Shown here: in pieces, positions 54,780-64,000 of the stretch | Layout: each line of letters begins with the position of its first letter | How positions within the stretch are numbered: position 1 is the stretch's first letter | From: Prochilodus magdalenae | Lineage: Eukaryota; Chordata; Actinopteri; Characiformes; Prochilodontidae | Assembly (NCBI GenBank): GCA_024036415.1 | Contig: JAMWET010003618.1 | Coordinates: 744,001 to 808,000 of the forward strand | DNA: 64,000 nt | Reading direction: 5' to 3' | The notes under the pieces: generated by a model | What the model was told of the DNA's origin: nothing | Database searches by the model: none | The model's input: the letters and a program-made list of their open reading frames with translations, nothing else | Program-made: the position numbers and the translations under genes

Positions 54780-55258
54780 GCGCCTTCTGTCACAAATAAG
54801 GACCAGAACCTCTTACCGTCACCCACCTCTGGATCGGCTCTGACTCAGTTGTGGTCTCCGCACTTTCATCTAGACCTTGTAATTACACTCCACACTTTTA
54901 TCTACAACTTGTATTGACGCTCGCTGTCCATTTCATCAGCTCCACTGACCATATAGGAGCACTCTGCCATTCTACAGTTACAGACTACATTCCACCTGTT
55001 TACTGTTACCCTGTTCTTTGTTATGCAGCAAATCACAAGCCAATTTATTTCATAAAATAGTACACAAATGTGCTGATTTAAACATATTACTGAAAGTATA
55101 ATTTTAACTATTACGCCAGTTTTTCTATTTTTCCTGATATTCTGAGGTGTTACCATATAATGTGCACCAGTTCAAAGACATGATATTTAAATGTTATCAG
55201 CTTTTGTAAATGCACACTAATTCTGAAACTGAGGATGCAACATGTTTCAAAAAAGTTA
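54780..55258. other. Spacer, no feature recognised
   Basis: AT-rich DNA between the Tc1 fossil and the solo LTR. No supported coding sequence. Confidence 0.4.
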
Positions 55259-55625
55259 TGTAGCGCTCCTAAACAAGGTATTAGTGATTTTACTCACGTG
55301 ACTGATATAACCAATAAGAGCGCCCTGGGTTCACTTGGTTTATGTTAAAGAGAAAATTATAATTTTACCAATAATTTGAATTTTACAGATTTTTAAAAGT
55401 ACAATGGCGGTGCCTTCAATATCTACAAGGTCTGTATTTACACTAGTCCTCTTTCACTGAATGAAACACAATAAAAATACACACGTTTAGCTCCAAATGA
55501 AAATAATCTTTTATATAATAATTATATTAAACCAAACTTTTCAACGTATATGTATAGAAAATGTAAACTCTTCGATACAATTTACTCAAATGGTTGGGAA
55601 TCCAAACTTCAACCTGCGTAGTGGG

Positions 55626-55627
<2 letters not shown>

Positions 55628-55658
<31 letters not shown>
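55628..55658. repeat. (CA)n microsatellite inside the solo LTR
   Basis: About fifteen CA units. In the 3' LTR the corresponding site (about 43058-43075) is a short (TG)n run, so the repeat expanded from an LTR-encoded seed. Confidence 0.9.
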
Positions 55659-55662
<4 letters not shown>

Positions 55663-55768
55663 AAGCCGGCATTTAACTAGTTGAAGTACTCGTTGCAGGC
55701 CTGGACTCGTTGCTGGCATGCGTTGTGGCCCAGAAAATAAAACACACTGGCCTCTTCATTCTTTCAAG

Positions 55769-56161
55769 TGTGGTGAACTAAAGATGATGCGATGGTGTTC
55801 AAGATGTCTCTGAAATACTGTCTTGGTAGAATAGATCATTTTATTACAGACAGCATTCTACAAGCACCCGGGTTGCTTGGGAGAGCCTCACTAAATTCTG
55901 ACTCTCTCCCAAACGCAGACACACCCTAGGTTTTTATAGACTGAACACATGGAATATGTAAATGTGGAATTTACCCCCTCTGTGTACTTCTCAGAACGAG
56001 AGAGAGAGATTTCCCCGAATCCCTCACTCCTAACCTCACATGTTTTTCCGTGGCCCCAGTCACGGGTCATTTCCTCCGGTCAAAACATTTCATCCTATGC
56101 ATGCATTGGAAACTTTCCGATACATCATATTCATGCACTATGGAAACTTTCAGATACATCA
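55769..56161. mobile_element. Second solo LTR-like insert (393 bp) nested in the gypsy solo LTR
   Basis: The sequence starts tgtggtgaac and ends gatacatca (TG...CA) and interrupts the gypsy LTR precisely. Its flanks are CAAG (55765-55768) and CGAG (56162-56165), a 4-base target duplication with one mismatch. The 5' gypsy LTR at about 38122-38130 reads tgctcgaaagag with no insert, giving the empty site. It carries a tttttatagac TATA-like motif. No coding sequence is present and the family is unknown. Confidence 0.8.
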
Positions 56162-56931
56162 CGAGCAAAACAAAATGTTTTTAAAATAAAATCCCACCTC
56201 AGTTTGCAACTGAACCTCACCAGGCTGAAAGCTCTGTCTCTCTCCCTCTCTCTGCAGCGGCAGCAGCGGCGCTGCTCGTGCGACAGGGGTTAGCTTGGGG
56301 TGGCTTGACTAATAGTCCAGGCTCCTACGGTGCTGGTGGAAGTTCGGCTGGCCGGACTGGCTAACCGCTAGCTTACCGGTTATTCTGAGTGTCTGGTGAA
56401 CAGGCGAGGTCTTGAGCTCGGGTCGGACACGATAAAGCTTGGCTTTGCTAACCAAACATGTCCAGGGCTAGCTATCCCCACGAGGCTCAGTGCTATCCTT
56501 GGCTAGGTTAACGTGCACCTAAATGAGGCTTAAACGTATCTCTGTACGCAGTAAACACAAGTGATAACAGAACATCACCGTCATGTAACTTATCTTACAG
56601 CCACAACTTTACAGTTTATCGTGATATTGAGCTAATAACACAACTGCAGAACTCTATATTTCTCCCTTCGCCACAGAGACCACTCTTTAGTACTTTCTTC
56701 TCAGACCTCTTTTTCCCCGCTTCCTCCTTCTCTGACCCGCCCCTTTTTTCCCAGCAGACCCCCAACGCAGAGAGCTATGGGACAAAATAAAATAAAATAA
56801 AAGCCAGAAAAATATACAGAGACTGAACAGAGCTAATTTAAGAACAATTAGACGAACTATTTAAAGAACTAATTATTAACCTGGAAATTATTATTATTGC
56901 TTTTGCTAATTATGTAGCAGGGTTACAGTTA

Positions 56932-58828
56932 CAATTTAAGATATAAAACATTATGAAATGTCCAATAACATCTTGAAAAAAATCATGCTTGGATATTAAG
57001 GAGACCTCCAGAAAAATACATAAAAGTATTAAAGAGTCCAGTATGTCCAGAAATGCGGCAAGGCAGCATGTTAGTAAAAAAATTTCAGGTTTTATAGATG
57101 TATATTTGATTGGATGCATATTTACATAAAAAAAATGATTTTGCCTTTGGATTCCACAGATTTAAATTTTGTACTTAACAATTTAAATTGTACTTAAACA
57201 ATTCACATATAATGAAGGGCCATGCGCTTAGACTTTTAAAGGGGACATTTATTTAAATATGATTGTATTTAAACCATTTTAAAGTACAGCAATTTGTTTT
57301 TTCTCGCCATCAGATCAAAGACATGTTCAGTTGTAGATTTAGCCGGCAGGGCTAAGGGTGAAGGAAGCACTTTCAATGTGAAACCGGTTCCTGGGGGCGG
57401 CCATTTTTAAGGTGCATTTCCATCCCGTGGTAGAACGTTTAAGGGGAGATGGAGACTTTTAATATGAAAATCACTCCTGATGGTCGCCATTTTGAATGGA
57501 TATATTAGTCCCGCGAAAGGTAGTTAAGGCATTGTTTGGTCTCCTCGTTGCCCTGTTAAAAGGCTATGAATTAAGTAATTTCTCTGCTCTTGCGCATTTT
57601 AAGGTTAGTTAGCAAAAGCAGAAAGTGGAGGGCGGGTGGCGGAAGCTGCTGTTGTAGCGCTTGAATAAAGATCATTCCCTGAGTGTGTGGAGTGGCCCAC
57701 GCTTGGTTTGGACGTGCGGGATAGCATGGATGGACCAGTTACCGGAGGACAGTAGAGCGTGTTGGCAGATTCAGCGCTGGAGGTTTAGCACCTGTAGCCA
57801 CTAACAAGCAGTTTGAGCCAGATTCAGGTGGCTTAACAGAACCTGGAGAACCTGGTGAACTGGGCCTAACACCGCTGTTATACAGACTGTTTTTATATAT
57901 AGCCACTGTTTTATTTTTGTTGTATTCTTTTGATTGTTTTGGATCGTTTTGTTTGGACCGTGTTGTCTGTGTTTTCTTTTACTTATTATCTGAGCGTATG
58001 ATAATACGTGTATATTGAAGCTAAAATATACCAAGTTTCCTTCTTGCTAAATAGTGTGGCCTTACCTAATACGCCAAGTGATTGTCGTTCACCTCAGTGT
58101 ACTGTTTGTATTTAACCCTAAGCTGGAGAGTTACTTGTGCTGTGTATTTGGTTTTGAAGTGTACGGTTATTTTCCGTTGAAACTGAACTTTCTTTGTGTG
58201 TTGATTTCAGTTGTTTGCCCAAAAGTGATAGTGGACTGGGTTTCCACTTGGTGAGGGTCACATATACACAGCAAGTGACTGGCATGGTCAGTCAGGAATT
58301 TTCTACTTTTAGCTTCAAAAAACTCTTTGTTGCATTGGTAGTACAAACAGTAACTGGGCCAATGTGTATTTATGGTTAGTGTACGAGTGTACACATGTAT
58401 TAGTCTTTCTTAGCAAGCTGTTTTAATTAAACTAATCATCATTATCTAGTTCTGCATCAATTCCATTCACAACAGGCTCTGGGGAGAGGGGAAAAGAGAA
58501 ATATTCGCAGGTTGAGGTTGTTTCTGAATCCCTGGCTCTTTTCCTGCTCAGTGCTGCAGTCTCCGAAAATGGCTATTGTGTAAATGAAAACAAAGAACAT
58601 CTTCAGAAGCCAAATACAATTTAAATCATTACATCTTAACATAATATATTGAGTATTTATAAGCAAAACAAAGTTAAATGAAAAGCATTTAGAATGCTCC
58701 CACAGGCTTTATAACTGCCTAAAAGCTCTAACATGTAATGAAAACCTGTTTCTGACTGAATAATGTTTTCTGACATGGATACTGGCAAAATGTGGACAAA
58801 ATAGTTTTTTCACCCCACTTGAAGCTTA
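56932..58828. other. Intergenic DNA, no gene recognised
   Basis: AT-rich overall. 57360-57800 is richer in G+C (ggaggacagtagagcgtgttgg) and could be an unrecognised repeat or first exon. No coherent reading frame is supported. Confidence 0.35.
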
Positions 58829-59690
58829 GATCCAAATTTACATTTACCAAACGGATTTGGCCGTAACTCCCTGACCTTTAAGCCTAGAGTCACCAAACTC
58901 TGGCCAGGTCATCAGAGTGTGGTGATTTTAAGGTCTAACCACTCTGGTAACTGTAGGAGCTTCTATGCCCTCGCCAGGCATTGTATGTTTTTTTCCCCAC
59001 TTAAAGTCCATATTTACAATTACCAAAAGGACCTTCCCTGCCCTTGCTAGGGCTTAGGTCACGTGATTAGAGTGTGAAGTGCACCAAATCTGATAACTGT
59101 AAATCATTCCTTTCCCATTTACCAAATGGAGTTGGACCTAACTCCCATCACCTTTCACCCTAAAGTCACCAAACTTGGATCAACTCATCAGGAAGCAGTG
59201 ATGTCAATGTATCCCAAGTTAGATAACTCTCTACAATCGTACAATAGGTTTTTCGCACTTAAGGCTTAAGTCCAAATTCACACTTACCAAATGGATTTGG
59301 CTGTAACTCCCTGACCTTTGAGTCAGCAAACTCGGCCACATTATCAGAGTGTGGTGATGCCAAAGTGTGACAAATCTGATACCTCCACAACTTTCCCTTT
59401 TCAGGTCTCCTCCATACACCATTTATCAAACCGAAATCCATGACCTTTCTCCCTAGATTCACCAAACTTGTATCCGGTCGTCAGGGTCAGGGGCGTAGCA
59501 GCAAATTCTGGGCCCTGTACACTCTCAATGTCAGTGGGCAGCTATCCATGCCAGTACACGAGGAACGTGAGCAAAAAAAATGGGCCCCTCTCCCTACTCG
59601 GGCCCTGGGTAGTCAGGTCCACTTTCCCCCCCACTACCATGCCCATGGTCAGGGTGTAGTGTTGTCAATGTGTGCCACATTTGTGACCTT
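58829..59690. repeat. Diverged tandem repeat, units of about 110-190 bases
   Basis: At least four units share, in order, 'tccaaatt(t/c)aca(t/c)ttaccaaa', '(g)gatttgg(c)cgtaactccctgacctt', 'agtcaccaaactc/tgg', 'tcatcagagtgtggtgat' and 'aa(a)tctgataact'. Starts lie near 58829, 59008, 59115, 59270 and 59415. Units differ by indels and substitutions, so the array is old. No coding. The last unit is interrupted by a MITE at 59488-59647. Confidence 0.8.
59488..59647. mobile_element. hAT-type MITE, 160 bp, with 8-base target duplication
   Basis: Flanked on both sides by GTCAGGGT (59480-59487 and 59648-59655). The element begins caggggcgtagcag and its far end, reverse-complemented, begins catgggcatggtag, a weak inverted repeat. 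An 8-base target duplication with CAGGG-type ends is characteristic of hAT elements. Removing it restores a continuous tandem-repeat unit. Confidence 0.8.
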
Positions 59691-60265
59691 ATATGGGCTA
59701 TTGTTTTCTACTAAAGTGCCAGTATTTTAGCTAAATTTTTTTAGGTGGAATATTACAGCTACACCATTGGAAAACTGGTTAGCATTATGCTATAATGGTA
59801 TTACCATTTTAATAACTTTCTGTCTGGCTCAAAAATGGCACCAAATCATCTGCATGGGTCCGTGTAACTGAATGTCTCTTGTTGGTATAAACTTAAACAC
59901 ATGAGTTAAATGAACATACAGTGCTAAACTGTCTGTATGCAGTTAACCATAAACATAAAACGCCTGTGGATATTAATGCATTTTAGTGAAAGTTTCACCC
60001 ACACAGACATTTTAAACCTTACTCTGCCTGTTTAACATGCTATATAGCTAAATACATATCATTAGCTAAGGTTACAATACCCTCTGTTGACGGGCTGCTC
60101 CTGCTTCGCGTAGAGAAATGAGATCATAGAATAAGGTGCAGACAGATTTAACATGCTGTGATCTGTGAGTGATAACATACATACACACAGCAGTTAGTGA
60201 GGTAGAATAAACAGTGTAAACACAGTGTTAGAAGCAAAGTTCCAGATAGGGTAAAGCATCAAAAG

Positions 60266-60302
<37 letters not shown>
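60266..60302. repeat. (TG)n microsatellite
   Basis: About eighteen TG units. The Cys-Val reading frames here are artefacts. Confidence 0.95.
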
Positions 60303-60303
<1 letters not shown>

Positions 60304-60305
60304 AT

Positions 60306-60560
60306 TTCAGATCAATCAATTCAATCAATATTTATTTGTATTTATTTGCTTTTTACAACCAACATTGTCTCAAAGCAGCTTCACAGAAAATCAGTTTGTT
60401 ATAAAAAGAAAAACACGGAGTTATTGTACAGGCATGGACGACCGGGTCCAAGCCCCGCCTTGAGCAAGCCAGAGGCAACAGTGGCGAGGAAAAACTCCCT
60501 TGAGTAAGGAAGAAACCTCGGGAGGAACCAGGCTCAAGGGGGGAACCCAACCTCCTCAGG
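60306..60560. repeat. Interspersed repeat related to the copy at 33.4 kb
   Basis: Contains caaagcagcttcacagaaaatc, ggcgaggaaaaactccct and aggaagaaacctcggg, paralleling 33420-33575. It includes extra sequence (gccccgccttgagcaagcc) not seen in the shorter copy. A non-coding dispersed element of teleost genomes; family unnamed. Confidence 0.7.
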
Positions 60561-61019
60561 TCGGACCTGGATGAGAAGAGAAAGACAGAGCTAACAGGAA
60601 AAGGAGTTTAGAACATCTATTCGATCTAGTCTGATTAGTCCAGGACAGAGTAACTGTAAGATGTAGCCGACCCATAGATAAAGTCCATGATCAGAGCCAG
60701 AAGCTGGCTGTAAGGGTTGTGGCCATGCCAGGTGATGAACAGCAGAAACAGGGCAGGAGACCTATGGTGGAGCTGATGCTCAGGGGCCTCTAGCTGCTCT
60801 GAGGGTTCTGATGTGATCACTCCGGAGAAATGTCATTCCAGTGCAAAGAAGAGGAAGGAAAGAGAGAGAGAGAGAGAGAGATGATTAGGAGGACTAAGAG
60901 CTAGACATTGTAACTGGTTGTATGAATTGAGTGCGTGTAGTCCTGAGAGTCTTGGAGAGAATTCCTCTGCGCTAGCAGCTCCTCAGTGCTATCCAGATCA
61001 GTCCTCAGATCAGTCCTTT

Positions 61020-62165
61020 TGAGGCAGAGCCAGTGATGTTCAGTGTTCATCTCCTCATTTTGTCAACATTAAGATTGTTGTTGGTACTGCCCCAGTCCAG
61101 CTGCTGTATCTCCTCTCTGTATGCTGACCCATCATTCTTGCCGATCAGACCCACCACAGTCGTGTCATCAGCTAACTTGATGTGGTTTTAGCTGTACTTT
61201 GCAGTACAGTCATGAGTCAGTAGAGTGAACAACAGTGGACTAAGTACACAACCCTGAGGGGCGCTGGTGCTTAGTATGGTGGTGCTGGAGATGCTATAGC
61301 CTACTCTGACTAACTGAGGACTTTAACACAGGAAATCCAGGACCTAGTTGCAAAGGGAGGTGTTCAGTCCCAGTAGGCTCAGTTTACCAAACAGCTGCTA
61401 AGGAATGGTATTGAATGCTGAACTAATGTCTATGAACAGCATTCTGATGTAGGTGTCCTTTTTGTCCAGGTGGGTGAGAGCCAGGTGAAGTGTGGTGAAG
61501 ATGGTGTCATCTGTTGAGCGGTTGGGGCTAAATGCAAACTGCAGGGGGTCCAGTGAATGAGGGAGCTGGTCTTTAATGTGCTTCATGACTAGTCTCTCAA
61601 AAGACTTCATGATTACGGCAGCGAGTGTAATGGGACGGTAGGCATTGAGGCACAGGGATAATGGTGGTTGATTTGAAGCGCGTTGGAACGCCTGCAGTGT
61701 GTAGAGTACTTTGCACGTCAGCAGTGGGCAGACCTGGATTCTGTGGCACATGTGCCGTTTGCCAGCTGTGGTTTGAAAATGTTCATGGGTTTTCTTCGAG
61801 TAGGCAGGATTAGCCTCTTTGATGGCTCTCACCATGTTTTAAGGCTTGCTTTGTCTCCTGACTCGAAAGCCTTGTCACGGGTTCTCAGCAGCAGCAGTTT
61901 CTGGGTGGGATGAGTTGTGATTTTTGGCACGTCTAATACGTAGTCTGTATGTTGGATTTAGCATCACAGAGAAGTTGTCTGAGTAGCCGTAGTTGGGGCA
62001 CAGCTTGGCCCTGTACACACCGGGGATGTTTGTGTAAACAAGGTCCTGCACGTTAGCCCCCCAGGTTGTAAAGTCCACATACTGGTGAAATTTGGGGAGT
62101 ACTGACTACAGATTGGCATGACTGAAATCTCCAGCAACAATAAACAGTCCGTCTGGGTGTGTGGG
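61020..62165 (-). pseudogene. LINE fragment (endonuclease C-terminus and RT), degenerate
   Basis: Read on the - strand. 62078-61875 has the endonuclease end (FTTWGANVQDLVYTNIPGVY, YGYSDNFSVMLNPTY). 61835-61398 has the RT ([54 protein letters not shown]). Further down, to about 61030, are the APQGCVLSPLLF-type and HIKLADDTTVVGLIGKN-type motifs in other frames, separated by stops. This is the same broad LINE group as the element at 51.5-54.3 kb but a different, older copy. Both ends are missing. Confidence 0.85.
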
Positions 62166-62169
62166 GTTT

Positions 62170-63800
62170 AGGTTTTTACCTGCCATTAGCAATGTGATAT
62201 TCTAAGAATCTGCTGTTCAGGAATTTACCCTTTGTGTTAGTGTAGGACTCAAATGTTTTAAAAAAAATTAAAATGAAAAAAATCCTAAAGTTATGATCTG
62301 TTGTATTATCTGGATGTAATACATAATCATATGCATACATTATCTGCTGGTCGTACATAAGTACTGACCAGTAATGCCCACTTGAACATGTCTGCCCAGA
62401 ATGACAAAAACTTGCCCACAATTTATATCGCATACTCTAGAATTGAAGTCCTTAAATGGGCAAATGGGCTTGTGTTTCAGTTTTAAAACTTTGATTTGTG
62501 CATTAATAAGCACAACTTAACGATTGCTGTAATATTTACTGCTTGTGTATTAGTTTTTAACACTTGATTGTGATGAAAGTGTTCCTCAGTGATCATAAAA
62601 GCAATGGGAACTGACACAAATGGTGCTGCTGATGACCAAACTATTTCGTAAAAAAGACTTTTTAAATATAACTATTTAAAAAGAAGTCTTTTTTGGTTTA
62701 GTTTACTGGAGATTATTCCACCGGTCTGATTCTACCTTCTGTGAGACAGATGACTTAAAAGGGGACACTTCAATTAGCTGAATGGATCCTTTTAGGGGGT
62801 CAGCACCGTTTAATTTTAAAAGGACTTCATCAATGTCTAAAAGCGTTTTAAATGTGCCTTAAATTAAATTTTCCTAAATCCTGTTGTACTTTTACTGTAC
62901 ACAAACTATTTGCACAGTATCCACTTAATCTAAAATACGGTATTATTTTCTTCTGTGAGATGTGCTAAATGAGTGGTTCCTAAACATCAATATTGTAACA
63001 TGAAGGTTGAGGCAGTGTGCAAGTGCAACATGTTTTTTTGTTTAGGGGTTGTCCAGGAAACACCATCAGAAGAGGCAGGGGTCAAAACACAGGCAGGCAT
63101 CATCAGAGCCATATCCATAAAGACAAAATCTAGAAACCAAAGCAAGAGTCAAAACCACGTAACCAACACTACAAGATACACAAATCAAGAACAGCGGAAA
63201 ACACGGCTCAGAACTCTAGTGGGAACACAGAGACTTGGCAACCAGGCTGAGCAAATAGAGTATAAATGGCAATCCTGATGAGTCCTAGACCAGCTGCAGG
63301 TGTGAGTGGGCAAGTGTAGGGTCAGGAGAATCACCTTTAAATCTGCATTCTTGTGGCTCTATTGTTTTCATTCAGTGCTCTCAAAACATCAGGTTCCCTG
63401 TCTGAAGACATTTTTAATTTTTCAAATGTACTGTCAACTCTGAAGGACTTTTTGATTATCTTTTTTGAATGCATTGTGCGTATTATGTTATATTGAACAA
63501 TGATAGGATCTTAAATTGCAATCTCACTATTAATCTTTAAAGGATGCCTAACAGGGTTTTGGGGCTGACAGTATTGCAATCCAAACAATGATCTCCTTTA
63601 GGCTCAAAATTAACTGATTTGAAAATTTCATGGTTCCCAATGTCAATGTTTACCTACTTATCACCCTTACTGTCATCATTCTCACTGTCAGTAATAGTTA
63701 GGGACTGAATCTGTTGCTGGAACAGTTTTGTTGTATAACTTTAATTGTATAACCTTTTTTAATGGTTGTATTTTTACCTTGCATGTGTTTGAAGTGCAGA
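62170..63800. other. Intergenic DNA with one strong hairpin
   Basis: No gene recognised. A near-perfect inverted repeat at about 62649-62693 (see findings) is the only structured element. The rest is AT-rich. Confidence 0.4.
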
Positions 63801-63802
63801 TA

Positions 63803-64000
63803 CAGTGGGGAAAATAAGTATTTAGTCAGTCACCAATTGTGCAAGTTGTCCCACTTAAAAAGATGAGAGAGGCCTGTAATTGACATCATAGGTAGACCTC
63901 AACTATGAGAGACAAAATGTGGAAAAAAATTGAGAAAGTCATTTTGTCTGATTTTTAAAGAATTTATTTGCAAATAATGGTGGAAAATAAGTATTTGGTC
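63803..64000 (+). mobile_element. Left end of a Tc1-like element, running off the window
   Basis: Begins after TA with cagtggggaaaataagtatt and continues gcaagttgtcccacttaaaa and actatgagagacaaaatgtgg. The pattern parallels the left inverted repeat at 14776 (cagtgaggaaaataagtatt, gcaagttctcccactta, gtgagagacataat), so the two belong to related families. The rest lies beyond position 64000. Confidence 0.85.

Larger units (their letters stand above)
55259..56927 (-). mobile_element. Solo LTR of the gypsy family, reverse orientation
   Basis: Read on the - strand it begins tgtaaccctgct(a)cata and ends aggagcgctaca, matching the LTRs at 37408 and 42611-43480. It is flanked by GTTA on both sides (55255-55258 and 56928-56931), a 4-base target duplication, with no internal retrotransposon sequence. 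This is what recombination between two LTRs leaves. It holds both segments separately lost from the 5' and 3' LTRs, so it is the most complete LTR here (about 1270 bases without its insert). A second LTR is nested at 55769-56161. Confidence 0.92.

Overview
The window is nuclear DNA of a vertebrate, almost certainly a teleost fish. It is AT-rich, its genes have GT-AG introns, it carries long (TA)n and (CA)n microsatellites, and it is dense in Tc1/mariner, hAT, LINE, Ty3/gypsy and BEL/Pao elements. There are no operons, bacterial genes or CRISPR arrays. Stanniocalcin-1 and the repeat families fit a ray-finned fish; I cannot name the species.

Three host genes can be rebuilt exon by exon. wdr45 (WIPI4, + strand, ten coding exons, 8872-12800) encodes a phosphoinositide-binding autophagy propeller. 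lage3 (Pcc1 subunit of KEOPS, - strand, three tiny coding exons, 14522-19932) lies tail to tail with it. stc1 (stanniocalcin, + strand, four coding exons, 29436-32679) encodes a secreted calcium/phosphate-regulating glycoprotein hormone. A weaker fourth candidate is a - strand gene with a C2H2 zinc-finger exon (36021-36201), followed in compatible phase by a Ser/Thr/Pro repeat exon (35446-35735). A LINE fragment has cut through its repeat array.

The rest is mostly transposon-derived. 1-7 kb holds a broken Tc1 element, a short repeat and a decayed hAT. Introns of lage3 and stc1 hold a Tc1 derivative, a tRNA-derived SINE and a mariner-like remnant. 23.0-25.1 kb has a truncated Tc1 next to an intact Tc1-like element whose transposase has DD35E spacing. 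37-47 kb is a nest: a Ty3/gypsy element inserted into a BEL/Pao element, with the empty target sequence still visible at 46.6 kb. The gypsy element also has a 1.4 kb internal tandem duplication separated by an inverted piece of its own LTR. 48-54.5 kb is a hAT transposase pseudogene split by a 5'-truncated LINE. 55.3-56.9 kb is a reverse-oriented solo LTR of the same gypsy family, itself holding a second solo LTR. 58.8-59.7 kb is a diverged tandem repeat with a small hAT-type MITE, 61-62.2 kb a reverse-strand LINE, and the window ends inside another Tc1-like element.

I found no sign of a new multi-gene system. The most informative features are the nested retroelement history, the apparently intact DD35E transposon, the zinc-finger candidate, and lage3, whose coding exons are so short that ORF-based annotation would miss them.
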